64,000 bases of DNA from Annona cherimola (GCA_030490835.1 CM059977.1:10258765-10322764), one strand, 5' to 3'. Numbered from the stretch's first letter, positions 1-17,569 are shown. Notes: generated from the letters alone by a model not told the origin. Numbers and translations: made by a program.

Positions 1-652
1 GCTCGAATCAATGGCGATCCTAGCAGCGGCAGCACCGGGCTTCAACAACACCTTCACAGGCACGACCACAGCCTGAACCGGCAGCAGCAAAGCTGCAAAC
101 GACGCCGGGGAAGACGGGCGATTTCGGCAGCGGCTAATATAGCAGTAGACGACCGCTGCATGAGAAGAAGAAACCGCGAAAGGAGGAAGAACCCCAACGG
201 CAGCGACGACGGCAGCAACAAAGAAAATGGCGACGGCGATTTCAGCAGCAGCAGCTGCAGCCGGGAGGGAAGAAGACGGCGACGGCGACAAGCAAGAAAG
301 GAGAAAGGGGAAATCGAAGAATAGGGCCCCCATCAGAGACCCTAAAATTTGGTATTGCAGAAAGCTCCCCGCCTTTTCTAGAAATTGCGAAATCATCCGG
401 ATTCAAGACTAGTGCAAAACAAGCCAGTAAGTCCACAGAATTTCAAAAAGGACCACTCTCCCAGAAGAAACTTCATGAGTTTGCAGAAATCACGAAGTGA
501 CCCAAAAAAAGAAAAAAAAACAAAAAAAAAGAAAGAAAGGAAAAAAGAAAAAAAAGAAAGAGAGAGAAAAAAAGAGTTTCAGGTCAATGCCAAAAGGGGT
601 GTCCAGTACTTTGCCATTCACCGTCAAGACGCCTCTAGCAAAGGGGGGCAAC
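1..652 (+). mobile_element. LTR retrotransposon, 3' internal end (left part outside window)
   Basis: This stretch directly precedes a 3' LTR and ends in a G-rich purine run at 641-649, which fits a polypurine tract. It holds GC-rich triplet-like runs (about 190-300) and an A/G-rich run (about 505-575), with no recognisable gag-pol domain. Short open frames here resemble no known protein, so it is probably the noncoding 3' internal region. The element's orientation (+) is inferred from the PPT-LTR order; the superfamily cannot be told. Confidence 0.6.
641..649 (+). other. Putative polypurine tract of LTR retrotransposon
   Basis: The purine run AAGGGGGGC lies three bases before the LTR start TGTTGACA at 653. 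This is the expected place for the plus-strand priming site of an LTR retrotransposon. Confidence 0.55.
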
Positions 653-952
653 TGTTGACACCCCACCTTTGGGCCCAAAAATGGGTAAAATGGAAAAAAG
701 TCTCAAAACCAAACAAATTCAAGGCAAAAGGAGGTTCAAGCAAGCTAAGTAGGCCCTTCCGCACTCAACCCGCAGGAGCGAAGCTCCACCAAGCCTCGAA
801 GCAGGCTTTTTCAACAACCAGATTCGGCCCACAAAGAGCGAAGCTCCTACAGGCTACCTCAACGGGCTCCACAATGCAGCCCACTAAGCCTCAGAAGTAG
901 GCTTCTCTACAACGGCCCACCCCAAAACAACGGGCTTAGCCAAGCTCTAGCC

Positions 953-2137
953 TAGGGGTGTAAATCGGGTTGGGTTGACTCGGGTTGGGACAAATACAAC
1001 CCTAACCCACCTTGTAAAATCTCAACCCAACCCTACTTTCAACCCTACTTTTCACACCTTAACCCAACCCTATTTCAACCCACCTCAAATCGGTTCGGTT
1101 CGGGTTAATAGATTACACATATTATCAATATTAGTTAAGTTTTTGTTCACCCAAATTTCTAAAATAACAAAAAAGCAATGATAATTATAAAAACAATAAG
1201 TACTAAAAAGTTCTACGTAACTCAAAAGTGGAGGATAAGTTTTGTAATTGATTTATTTTTTTGCTTTTGTATTCTTTGAGCAATTAATGTCTCCTGCAAG
1301 TCAAAAAGTGAAAGCCAAGTAAAAGTATTGCAGTAAATTATGCAAAATGAAAAAATGAATATTATAGTCTTACTTACATTCTTAGTTGGCTTCCAATCAA
1401 AGCTACAAACATCTCAAAATCCCAATTGACCTGTTCGTTATTTCAAATCACCAATGCAAGCGAACATCTAAACAAACTATTTACAATGAAATATAGGGTA
1501 TGTTTGGCAATTGAAAGAGAAAGTCAATTAAAACTTTTCAATCTAAAACTTTTCACTCTCTACAATTATCATATTTTTAACTATCATATTTTTTAATTAT
1601 TTTTTCACATTTTCCTATATAACTACCCTACTTTTCAATCATTTATATACAACTATCCACACAACTAACCTATCTATTTTAACTTTATTCTCTTTATTAC
1701 TCATCATTACCCTTATCATATCACATCAGTTGATAACTTTTACTCTTCAAAACTTTTATTCATTACCAAACATACTCATAACCAAATAATCCAAACATAA
1801 TTTCACAACTAATTAACCAAATATATTTCTAAACTAAATAAATTCAAACAACATTTCATAACCAAATTGTTAAACATATTTCCAAACTCCACACGATTTT
1901 ATTTAAATATCCAAACAACATGAATGAAATACACTCTCATAAACATATTCAAATACATATCTTATGAATCGGGTTGATTCGGGTCGGTTCGGGTTGACCG
2001 ACCCCCTAACTCGAGTCAACCCGATTTTGAAAATCGGGTCGGGTTGAACCCGATTTTCAAAAACCGAATTTCTAAAATATTAACCCAACCATGATATAAA
2101 TCGGTTCGGGTTGAACCCGACCCTATTTACACCCCTA
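953..2137. mobile_element. Non-autonomous hAT-type element with 8-bp TSD
   Basis: The ends are inverted: TAGGGGTGTAAAT at the left and ATTTACACCCCTA at the right. An exact 8-bp target duplication, CTCTAGCC, lies at 945-952 and 2138-2145. Subterminal DNA is rich in repeated CGGGTTGGGTT-type motifs on one side and their complements on the other, typical of short transposase-binding repeats. No transposase coding was seen. It sits inside the LTR and itself carries a Tourist-like MITE at 1496-1777. Confidence 0.85.
1496..1777. mobile_element. Tourist-like MITE nested in the hAT element
   Basis: A 282-bp element with inverted ends GGGTATGTTTGG and CCAAACATACTC. The triplet ATA flanks both sides (1493-1495 and 1778-1780). 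The body (ACTTTTCACTCTC, AACTATCATATTTT, TTATTACTCATCATTACC) recurs in many copies in this window, for example 42037-42326 and 55621-55901. A 3-bp duplication fits PIF/Harbinger-type MITEs, although the usual target is TTA/TAA. Confidence 0.75.
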
Positions 2138-2163
2138 CTCTAGCCCACCAAGTTCTAGCCCAC

Positions 2164-2350
2164 CATGGACCAAGTCCAACCGCTCAAGAGGGCCAAGGCC
2201 CATACTCTCACTCCAACCTCAAGCTCATGGACCAAGTCCAACCACTCAAGAGGCCCAAAGCCCATGATCTCAACTCAAGCTCAAGTCCAACCACTCAAGA
2301 GGCCCAAGGTTCATGATCCCAACTCAAGTCCAAGCCCATGGACCAAGTCC
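2164..2350 (+). repeat. Tandem repeat of about 60 bp in the LTR U3
   Basis: About three to four imperfect copies of a unit containing ATGGACCAAGTCCAACC, CTCAAGAGGCCCAA and GCCCATGAT lie just upstream of the LTR TATA box. The position suggests repeated promoter or enhancer units, which is an inference. The open reading frame through it is a by-product of the repeat. Confidence 0.7.
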
Positions 2351-2385
2351 ATGACCCCAAGTGGCCCAAAAGCCCACTCCTACAT

Positions 2386-2396
2386 CTATAAAAGGA
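2386..2396 (+). promoter_or_regulatory. TATA box of the LTR promoter
   Basis: TCTATAAAAGG lies within the LTR after the U3 tandem repeats, where the retrotransposon promoter is expected. Confidence 0.5.
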
Positions 2397-3041
2397 GGAG
2401 CACCCCTCCTCATTTGGACACTTGAAGAGAGGCATCCCAAAGGGGGAGGACGGGAGTCTGCAGCAACGCCCCGGCATCCCGGTTTTTCCCGCTCTACGAG
2501 CTCCGCGCTCTCTCTTCCACGCCCCCTTTCCATCTCTCCTATTCTCTCAAATATTTTTATTTCTCCCTTTCACGCCGTGTAAACTGCCTCGGGTTGGCAG
2601 ATTTCTCCATATTTGCTTCAACCCGAAGGCCGGAACCCGGACTTTGTACTGCTAGTGCCTTATTTCATCAAATAGGGGCTGATCTCCCTTTAAAGATCAG
2701 TGACGACTTCGTTTTTCTTAATTTTGTGTGTGCGTGTTTAAGCTAACGCCCCGGCAAGGCGGGTGCACGTGGGTCCACAGATTCCAGCATAATACGCTGC
2801 CGTTATGCTGCCGGATTTGTGACTTGACCCGTGTACGGAAGGCCCCGTCTTAGCCGTTATGCTGCCGAAATCACGAGAAAATACCCGCACGCCAACTTTC
2901 CTAAAAGATATGAAGCCTAATGCGTTTTACCCCATGTGAATGCAGGAAATCTAAGCCCACGTTGCTTTTCAACACGATCCACATTTTCAAGGCCCGAGAA
3001 ACCATTCCGAGTCCATCGTAGCGCTCACGGCGGGTGCTACA

Positions 3042-4344
3042 TCACCATATTACTTCCAAAAAAGATCATGAAACAAAAATACCAGCACAACCCAAGGAAA
3101 TAAGTTTCGGATACGAAGGGTTTATTTGATATTTAATAAAATTTATGAAAGAAGAATTTTTTATTAGGAAATTTTTTCAAATGGGAAAAAGTAATGTAAT
3201 ATATAAACGATGAATAGTCAAAAAAATAAAATTAAAATCAATAAGATAATTGTATAAAAAGTTGTAAAAAATAATTGAAAAAAGGATAATTATATAAAAA
3301 TATGGGAAAAATGATTTTAAAATATAATATATGTAGAAGTAACAAAGTTTTAAATGGAAAAAATATTTTTTAATGAACAATAAAAAATTTATTATTTATT
3401 ATTTACCCATGTCATCTTGTCTATCAAGCGATTCAAACAATTTAAGTTCTCTAACCAAGCAATCAACCAGCGAATCAATAACTTCTGCCCTAAGTCTCAG
3501 CCAGACTTAATAATCAAAAAGTAATTGTGATTTTTTATTTAAAATAGATTAGTCCTAAATATGATCACAAAATTTCAAATATGATCATATTTTTTAAAAA
3601 ATGAAAAATATAACTACACATTTTCGCCATATGTAACTCCTGATTAAACCTAGACAGAAAAATGACTAATTTGATATATCATCATTATAATAGAAAATTA
3701 TAAAAATTGTCTTAGAACTTGATTGTAATATATGTTGAAATATCATGTAAATATACGCCCAAAAAAGTCAATAACTATATAAAATTCTGATTAAGCCCAT
3801 TCAATAATTTTTTCAAGTGTAGTGAAGAACTATTACTTTCTTTATTTTGTTAAAGCTGTAAAAATATTTGTTTAGCAACTACAAGTCTTATTTATATTTA
3901 TCAAAAACATTCAAGTGCATTCAGACTATACCATAATTATGGTGCAATTTGTTGACAAAAGGGACCATCACTTAATCATGAAATTAAATTTACTCACTCA
4001 TTGTATTTAAGATTATTATTTTAATAATATGACAATTTTCATTTAAATCAAACATATGTATGATTTCTTCTTAAAACTGTATAAAATTAACATAATAAAA
4101 TAGTTTAAAGAAAATATCAATTCTAAATTTGTATTTTCAATATCTAAATCATTTAAAGTATGATTTTTATATAGATTAATAATTATATAAAGTATTATAG
4201 CATTATAATTTGTGTGATGCCCATTTTGTAATAGAATGCACTTTATCTTGATGCATATGGACTACATTTAAATAATTCTCATATATATATAAATATATGT
4301 TAAAATAAAATTAAAATCTACTAACATTTGTCATATTCAGTTAA
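3042..4344. other. AT-rich intergenic DNA with one degenerate MITE
   Basis: No gene is seen. About 3117-3380 resembles the Tourist-like MITE family in degenerate form (blocks such as ATAATTGTATAAAAAG and GTTTTAAATGGAAAA). The rest is unstructured AT-rich sequence with many stops in all frames. Confidence 0.5.
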
Positions 4345-4873
4345 GGGTGTGTTTGAGAAGTGACAAAATTTTTAGATGAACAATTTTTTATATAAAAGTT
4401 TTTGAATTAGTAGAAAATGATGTGATATATAAGAGTAATCATAAGGAGTAAAGAAAATAAAGTTAAAATAGATATGTTAGTTATAAAAATAGTTTAGAAA
4501 TGATTAAAAGATAGAATAATTATATAGAAAATGTGAAAAAAAATTAAAAAAGGATAATTATAGAGAGTGAAAAAGTTTTAGATTGAAAAATTATAGTTTG
4601 TATTTGGGAAGTTATAAAATTTTTGATAAAAAAAAATTTATGTAGAAGTTTTTGAAATGAGAGAGAATGATATGATATGAGATGGAGTAAAAAAACAGTT
4701 AAAATAGACATGTTAAATGTATAGGTAGTTGTTGTGTAAAATGATTGAAAGTAGAATAGTTGTATAAAAAGAAGTAAAAAAATAATTAAGTTGTGGGGGA
4801 TGAAAAATTTTAAGTTGAAAATGTTTTAAGAAAACAAACAACTCTGATAGTTTTTGCTGTAAACAAACATGCA
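4345..4873. mobile_element. Two adjacent Tourist-like MITE copies
   Basis: The first copy begins GGGTGTGTTTGAG at 4345 and runs to about 4598. The second begins TTTGTATTTGGG at about 4599 and ends near CTGTAAACAAACATG. Both carry the family blocks for TAAAATAGA.ATGTTA, AATGATTGAAAG.AGAATAG and GATTGAAAA. The junction looks like insertion or recombination between two members in the same orientation. Confidence 0.65.
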
Positions 4874-4875
4874 CG

Positions 4876-5490
4876 TAGGGGTGTTAACAAATCGAGTTGG
4901 ATGAGTTGGAGCCTAATCCTAATCCTAACCCATTTAAAATTTCTCAACCCTAATCAATTTATTAACTCATTTAAAAAACCTCAACCCTAACTCATTTACA
5001 ACGCATTTAATAAACGGGTTGGTGGGTTGTTATCAGATCATATAGCAAATAACCTGAAAGCCTAGACTCCAGTAGATAATGATCTTGCAGGGATAGACGA
5101 GAGGGTGTTTTCGGCGTAGGCAAAATGGAAATAAGACAGTAAGGGAAAAATAAAATTAGGACAACGGTGGAAAAATGAAAATTATGTTATTGGAGGAAGA
5201 CTTAGAAAATAAAAATAACCAACGAGTTTATATATATATATAACTTTAATGAGTTAAGCGAGTTAAATGGGTTCAATGAATTAAACGGGTTAAACAGGTT
5301 ATATGAATTAAATGGGTTGCTAAACGGGTTGACGGGTTATAAAATCTCAACCCTAATCCATTTATTTAATTAAACGGTTAAATGGTTTGGCAGATCATAA
5401 CCTATTTATTAAAAAATTCCAATCCAAACTAATTTATAAACGGGTTGGACAAGCGCATTGACGGGTTGACTATGATCATTAACACCCCTC
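4876..5490. mobile_element. hAT-type MITE (GGGTTGAG family)
   Basis: Inverted ends TAGGGGTGTTAAC and ATTAACACCCCTC bound a 0.6-kb element full of AACGGGTTGG-type and TCAACCCTAA-type subterminal repeats. The flanking 8-mers CATGCACG and CGTGCACC match at 6 of 8 positions, fitting an aged target duplication. It is related to the elements at 953-2137 and 51956-52510. No coding capacity. Confidence 0.7.
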
Positions 5491-6057
5491 CGTGCACCAA
5501 CTGCAATCACCGGTGGCAGTGATATATAGATGACACGTAATCAAATTTCCAAAATTATAAATTTATCCCTCTCGTATAAAAAAAAAAACAAAACAAAACA
5601 AAAGAGGGATTATTGCAGACACGTGGAGTGGAGGCGCCCCGCCGATCCCGGGTGGGTCACATTGGTGGCGCTCCGATTCAACGAACCAGCAACAATCACC
5701 GGTGGTGGTTCTGCAATTCTCATAAAACGCTGTAGTGCAGACTGAAGACTGCTACACCACGTACGGCTATATTCGTAAGTTCCTCGAAAACTCAAGGGGT
5801 GTTTTTGTAAATCTGTAGAGAACATTCGTATTTCTAACCAGCGCGATGGAAAAAAAAAAAATGCCTTCATTGTTCTCCTCGCTCTCCATCCGTCGCTCGT
5901 GCTCCCCATCTCTCACTCTCTCTGGGAAGAAAGCTCTCCAGCCTCTCAGTCACGCGAAAACCTCATAGGAAAATTCTCATTCTTGCTCTCTTCCTCCAAA
6001 TCCTAGATTCAGAGAGCGTGAGCGAGGCGGAGAAAGAGCAGCATTGCCGGCAGAAAT
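5491..6057 (+). promoter_or_regulatory. Upstream region and 5' UTR of the bZIP gene
   Basis: About 570 bp between the MITE and the bZIP start codon. The last 200 bases are CT-rich (CTCACTCTCTCTGGG, CTCTCTTCCTCC), as in many plant 5' UTRs. No clear TATA box was picked out, and frames on either strand here do not resemble known proteins. Confidence 0.45.
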
Positions 6058-12695
<6,638 letters not shown>

Positions 12696-13484
12696 CAGGG
12701 TACTACCATGTAGCATCTGTGTTCACTAGATGCAGGAATGGTGAGAAGGGACATGGAAAGAGAGTTGGGTTTCCTCTTTGAAGCAAGCACATATGGCCCT
12801 GATCTCATGGCTGGACCATGCATGTATTCAACTGTGCTTTCATGTTTCATGTCAATGCACTAAGATCCTCAATCATCTTTACATCCGCGTTCTTGTCATT
12901 TCTGGTTAGATGTGTCAATAGGCTGACATCCACGGGCTTCATACATTGCTGTACTGTATTTTTTCATTAGATTGGTTCTTTTATGTTAATTATTTCATAA
13001 TCATTCATGTTGTTTTCCATCCCTGTTTCTCTCTGTTTCGTTCATCATCTTCTCCAGATCATGCTGGATAATGCTGTCTTTTTTCCAGTTTGTTGCATTG
13101 GAGTCTGTGGTGTATTATGGGGAATCGAAGTTTACTTGAGGATATACCTCGTATGTCTTGGTTGCTTCCAACTTCCCCCAAATTTTGTAATCTTATCTTT
13201 AGATGACTTCAGGTTTTGTTGAGATTGCAATGAGCATCTTATCAAGTAATAGCTTGGACTTTTAAAGGACTAGACTGGACATGATTTTGATGTTCGATGT
13301 CCAGCCTTTTTTCTTTTTCTATTTTTTGATGAGAGGTTGCAATTGAATTGATTTCTTAGAGTAATTGCAGCTACCCAATGACATAGTCTGCCATTCAGTT
13401 GGCAAGTACACATGCAATTAGGTGTTGGCAGAAGGTTTATGAATAATGCTTAGGTGATTTGTATTTTGTTTATAGGCGCTGATC
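12696..13484 (+). other. bZIP 3' UTR and flank
   Basis: Sequence after the stop includes blocks found again after the pseudogene copies: GAAGGGACATGGAAAGAGAG, the GAGGATATACCTCGTATGTC block at about 13139, and CTGTACTGTATTTTT. This shows that the duplicated segment reached well past the coding end. No further gene is seen. Confidence 0.6.
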
Positions 13485-13965
13485 CATGTTCAATAGGCCA
13501 ACAAAAGTTGAATGATTAGTGTGGAACTAGTTTTTTGTTGGAATCTTTGATGCTTCAGCCCACTAAAGGATGAATCTGAACCGGTTGCCTATTTTTGCCA
13601 CTTTAGAAATCAATTTGAAATCAATTCACGCCCTAGCACTTAAGTCGCAGGTATTGTCTGATTTGGGCTTCAGTTCTCACGGTTTTGTCGCTCTGGATAC
13701 ATGTAGTACCCTAAAGGCGCCCTAATAGTTCAATCAGCGGTCTCTACTTATAGCTTAGGCTCTCTCTTTCACCCTATCAGATATGGGATCTTATGTGTGC
13801 AGCCAATGCAATTTTAGTGATGCAGATGAGTTGCCTATTATGTCAACACAATGGTATTCGTGTTTATGTTCACTGACCACTTGATCATATCCTTAACTTG
13901 TAGAATGAACACACTTTCATGTGTTCAAAACTTTCACCTAATTCTCTTCATGTTAATTCCTGCAG

Positions 13966-14303
13966 CTCTTAATGAGGTGCTGAAGCGAGAGGTTCTCAGA
14001 ATGACTACTGGGAAAGTATCGAACCTCAGTGAATTATTTAACGTAGGCATTCACCCAATGGCATATAACCCATCGCTCCTCTCAGTACCTCACCAATGCA
14101 TGGGTAATCACCACAACATGCGACTGCCTCCATTCCAATTTCCACACCATCCCAGGGTCAACAGTTGCTCTTTCACTCTCAAACGATTTCTCAAATGATG
14201 GAGCAATTAGCCGACTGCAGGAGCTAGACCTCAGCCGAGGCTCAACACTAGTGAAATCAGGACCCTCCATTTTTCTGTGAGAATATATGGCAGCACCTTT
14301 TAA
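13966..14303 (+). pseudogene. bZIP last-exon pseudogene, copy 1
   Basis: A degenerate copy of the fourth exon of the upstream bZIP gene, with its splice acceptor (TCCTGCAG) and about 115 bp of intron retained. It reads ALNEVLKREVLRM, then the family tail (GIHPMAYNPSLLSVPHQCMG). Small deletions around 14150-14215 remove the MMKQDPLG segment and shift the frame, so an open frame ends at 14198, although the old end CAGCACCTTTTAA is still visible. Exons 1-3 are absent, so it cannot encode a DNA-binding domain. The retained intron shows DNA-level rather than retrotransposed duplication. Confidence 0.88.
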
Positions 14304-14447
14304 CTGGCTACTACCTTGTCGCATGTGTGTTCCTCAGATGCAGGAATGGCGAGAAGGGGCATGGAAAGAGAGTTATCGGTTCTCTCTTTGCAGCAAGCGC
14401 TTATGGCCCCGACCTCATGGGTAGACCATAGAATGTAATGAAGAAGG

Positions 14448-14812
14448 TTTCAATGCACCATTTCAATGCATCAGGGCGCAAAATCTAATTTTTTAACATT
14501 TGTTTTTTTTGAATTTTTTTATAAGATTGTTAATCTAGTTGTAATTAATATATAAGTCAAAATTTATCATTTTTGGATATGTGAATATATATATATATTT
14601 AAAAAAGGGTACTTTATCCATTTTTAAGTGACTAAAATATGGCTGTTTTTAAAAAATTAAAAATATATATTTACATATCTAAAAATAATATAACTTAATA
14701 CATAAGTTAAATACAACTACACTAGCAATCTCATAAAAAAAATTCTAAAAAACATATAAAAAATGAGATTTTACACCATGATGCATTAAAACATTCTCTA
14801 AATATAATGCAC
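14448..14812. mobile_element. Fold-back MITE inserted in the pseudogene 3' flank
   Basis: The two halves are imperfect reverse complements of about 165 bp each. The left half has AATGCATCAGGGCGCAAAAT, TTATAAGATTGTTAATCTAG and ATCATTTTTGGATATGTGAA; the right half has the complements of AATGCATCATGGTGTAAAAT, TATGAGATTGC and ATTTTTAGATATGTAAA. It interrupts sequence that is continuous in the bZIP 3' UTR. It is related to the elements at about 18215-18490 and 33200-33590. Confidence 0.8.
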
Positions 14813-15698
14813 TCAACAATGCTTTTGTGTTTCATGTGAATGCACCAAGTCCCTCAATCACTTCGTGAGCGTTAATTCTTGTCATTTCTGGTTCAACGTA
14901 TCAATAGCTACGCTGTACTGTATTTTTCAGTTGCTTTAATTATTTCATAATTATTCATGTTGTTGTCCACTCTCCCCAAAATTTACTTGAGGATATACCT
15001 CGTATATCTTGGGCCGCTTCCAATCTCCCCAAAAAAATTTGTAACCTATCTTTAGGTGGTTTTAGGTTGTGCTAAGATTGGAATGATCATGTTATCGGCT
15101 AGCAGTGGGAATATTTGGAGCCCAGCGGACGTGCAATTTTTATCATGATCTTGGAAAAAATGAAAAATTACTAGGATGCATGAAAGATCAACGTTCGGTT
15201 AATTCATTGTCTTTTATCATGTGAAGTCCACTTAGGTTTGACCTAAGTGGCAGAGAGAACAGTAGTTAAATATTTGTCCACTTCTTTCCTAAGACTGATG
15301 TTAGTATTAACTTTTGAAAATGATTCGGATCAAAATGAAAATATTTTTGACCTTTCGTAAGACTTTCTAATTAGCTTTTGAATTAATAGCTTCTTTAATT
15401 ATGCAAATTGGACACATTGGCTGCTGTAGAAATCAGACTCCGGTAAGAACACATTTTTTATTGGACAGGTAAGAAAAAGCCCGCTATTTTGCACTAACGG
15501 ATGGATAGTCCTACCATTTCACTTCAATATGACTGGATGTTTCTGACAAAGTAGAATTAATAAAGGACACGCTCAAGCACGTACTGCGAGGGCACACCCA
15601 TGCATGTAAGACCTGATCACGGCGTACGTGTCCATTTTATTCCCTCATTATCTATAGTTATTCCATCTCCTATATAGGCATATAGCCTTCTCTCCTCC
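14813..15698. other. Intergenic part of duplication unit 1
   Basis: Holds the copied bZIP 3' flank (GAGGATATACCTCGTATATC at about 14990) and sequence aligning with 19640-21070 (CTGTAGAAATCAGACTCCG, AAGGACACGCTCAAGCACG). No gene is present apart from the 3' end of the LTP pseudogene that follows. Confidence 0.6.
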
Positions 15699-16273
15699 TC
15701 AAGTCACCCTGCAGAGATAGTTCAAACAGAAACCACCGTTAGTATGTTTTTTTAAATTCCCACATTACGCCCTCTGAAAAATGGAATAGGTATATTTCAA
15801 ATGGATTACTAGCTACCCTCTCAACTCAATTGTTTCAACCTTCTTATGATACAATGTCTACCATTCTATTCAATAAAAGAAGCCAAAAAAAAAAAAAAAA
15901 ATGCAAGGATTGAGATTTATGCATATACTTAGCGCAGTCGGTTGTGGGGGAGATCTTGAAGGGGATGCTAAAACCACACTTGCCAGGAAGAGCGTTGGCG
16001 CTACCTAGATTGATTACCAGGATGGTGGAAAATGCGGTCTTAAGGCATTTGCAAGCTAGCTGGCGGTCTGCAAGGGTCTTGGCAGCGGCATTCAGAGATC
16101 TAATTGCACTGCAACAGGCTGGTGGCTGCACGGGTGCTTTACCTTGGAGATAAGGAATGCATTCCGCCAGGGAGCTGGTCACCTGCCCACATGTCACAAC
16201 CCCTTTCCACATGCACCCGTTCCGGCCAAGCCACCAGCCACACCACACTGACCACACATCTACAACTAGCCAT
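15699..16273 (-). pseudogene. Type 1 nsLTP pseudogene (frameshift after the signal peptide)
   Basis: A minus-strand duplicate of the LTP gene at 21071-21894. Exon 1 is 15929-16273 and a 10-nt exon 2 (15699-15708) would encode the end VT-stop. The start codon at 16273 gives MASCRCVVSVVWLVAW, but one extra base in the GAAAGGGG stretch (near 16203-16212) shifts the frame, so the signal peptide and the mature domain (VTCGQVTSSL onward) are no longer in one frame. The mature frame keeps all eight cysteines (C, C, CC, CKC, C, C) and the PFKIS motif, but the usual DR motif is changed to LADRQ. A downstream in-frame ATG exists but gives a poor, Trp/Gly-rich leader. A sequencing error at the extra base would make this an intact gene. 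Confidence 0.82.
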
Positions 16274-16386
16274 ACTAATACTTCTTTTCACACACTCTTA
16301 CCTCTCTCTACATTCTATTACAATGCCGTTGAAGACATGCCGGGTGGGGGGGTGGGGTGTGGGGGGTGTGTTGTGTGGGGGTTGGC

Positions 16387-16394
16387 TTTATATA
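16387..16394 (-). promoter_or_regulatory. TATA box of the LTP pseudogene
   Basis: On the minus strand TATATAAAG lies about 115 bp before the start codon, at the same place as in the intact copies (22009 and 39024). The promoter core has been kept even though the coding frame is broken. Confidence 0.7.
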
Positions 16395-16467
16395 ACCTTA
16401 ATTCAAGGGAATTAGCAAACAGTATTAAATGCTTGCATTGATCAATTTTTATGAAGTGGGAAGTGTA

Positions 16468-16640
16468 TCTGGTGTAGTTAATTATCCACCACTTCCACAC
16501 ATGGCTGTTTCTCGACAGATTGGGGGGGATTATATCTGGAGGCAACATTAGGTTGTTATCTACAACTTCCACACATGGGTCGAGGAAGTTAGATCTGGAG
16601 GCACCACTGGGTAGTTATCTACCATTTTCATACATGGGTG
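16468..16640. repeat. Triplicated 60-bp block upstream of the LTP pseudogene
   Basis: Three imperfect copies contain TATCTGG.G, TAGTTATCTACCA.TT and CCACACATGG. The intact paralogue has a single copy at 22110-22160, so the triplication arose in this copy after the segmental duplication or was lost in the other. Confidence 0.75.
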
Positions 16641-16775
16641 TGTCTTTAATGTTAAAGTAACAGCACTCATCTGTTTTCTTTTTTCTTTTTTTTTTTGATA
16701 ACGATCTGTTTTCTGTTTTTAATTCGTCGATACAATGAAGCTAGGTAGTTAGAGGTCCAAATGCAACTGGGCTCA

Positions 16776-17097
16776 TTCGTTTAGCCAGGAGACTTTGTTT
16801 TATGGAAACAAAAGATTTATGTGTGCACAATTTTGGACAACACAGATTGTATTAACACAGGAGGCGGATTTTGGTTTTTGGATAAATGACCCTCCAGATC
16901 GTATTAGGAATTTGATTGAAAGTGAGAAATCTGTCTTTTTGGAGTAGAGGATGGCTTCCCCTTCCTTCTCCCTGGTCAGGTTTTTTGGGGCGCATGGAGT
17001 TGGAAGCCATCTTGCTTTCTCTATCTTGTTCTAATGTTTCTTCATCAAAAAAAAAAGGAAGGATGTATTTGGGCACAATTTTTACTTAAAACTATAT
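16776..17097. other. Intergenic DNA, nothing recognised
   Basis: About 320 bp right of the duplication unit with no gene or repeat that I can name. Open frames here are short and featureless. Confidence 0.4.
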
Positions 17098-17512
17098 AGA
17101 AAAATTCCTTTTAATACCCATAATATTTGTCCCTAATTATTAATACACTCACAACATTTAATAAATTTTTCTGATACTCATATTATTACAACCATTATTT
17201 ATTCTACTGAAAAGATAATTTTGCCTATTCAAAGTTTCCTAATTTAAACGATTCAACTCTAATATAACTCAAATAATAATAATAAATCATCAATATGTGG
17301 CATTAAAAATTTAAAATTATATTACAGTTGAATCATTTTAATTAAAAAATTTTAGAGGAGCAAGATTGGCTTTTCAATGAAATAGATAATAATTATATTA
17401 GTGAGATAAGTATCATAGAAATTTGGAGTTAAATGATATAAATATGAGAGGAATTTGTGAAATATCGTGAATAATTGAAGAATTAAGGATAAATGTTTAT
17501 GAGAATAAAAGA
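17098..17512. repeat. AT-rich MITE-like repeat (family C)
   Basis: Aligns block by block with 42890-43345: a start like GAAAAATTCC.TTT.ATAC, TACTCA.ATTATTAC, GAAAAGATAATTTTGC, TTGAATCATTTTAATTAA, AATTTGTGAAATATCGTGA and an end GAAAATTTTC. The ends are imperfect inverted repeats. No coding. Confidence 0.65.
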
Positions 17513-17569
17513 AAATTTTCCAAAATTATATATTATTTTTTAAATTATGAAAATTTCATAAATTCATTT

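Larger units (their letters stand above)
653..3041 (+). mobile_element. 3' LTR of a retrotransposon, interrupted by a hAT-type element
   Basis: The segment begins TGTTGACACC and ends GGTGCTACA, giving the TG...CA ends expected of an LTR. It follows a polypurine tract and contains a TATA box (TCTATAAAAGG near 2386). Without the inserted hAT element (953-2137) and one copy of its 8-bp target duplication it would be about 1.2 kb. The 5' LTR and coding region lie outside the window, so the limits cannot be confirmed by comparing two LTRs and no target duplication could be tested. Confidence 0.6.
13485..16775. repeat. Segmental duplication unit 1 (bZIP exon fragment + LTP pseudogene)
   Basis: This block and 18525-22335 share the same order: a spacer (TTGAATGATTAGTGTGGA, TTTGATGCTTCAGCCCACT), the bZIP last-exon copy, its 3' flank, a minus-strand LTP gene and the LTP promoter, ending in GATACAATGAAGCTAGG against GTGATGAAGCTAGG. 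It also carries a private fold-back insertion at about 14448-14812. Confidence 0.75.

Noticed and set aside
2295..2655. Open frames in both directions in the LTR
   Set aside because: They lie in a retrotransposon LTR and show no known protein feature.
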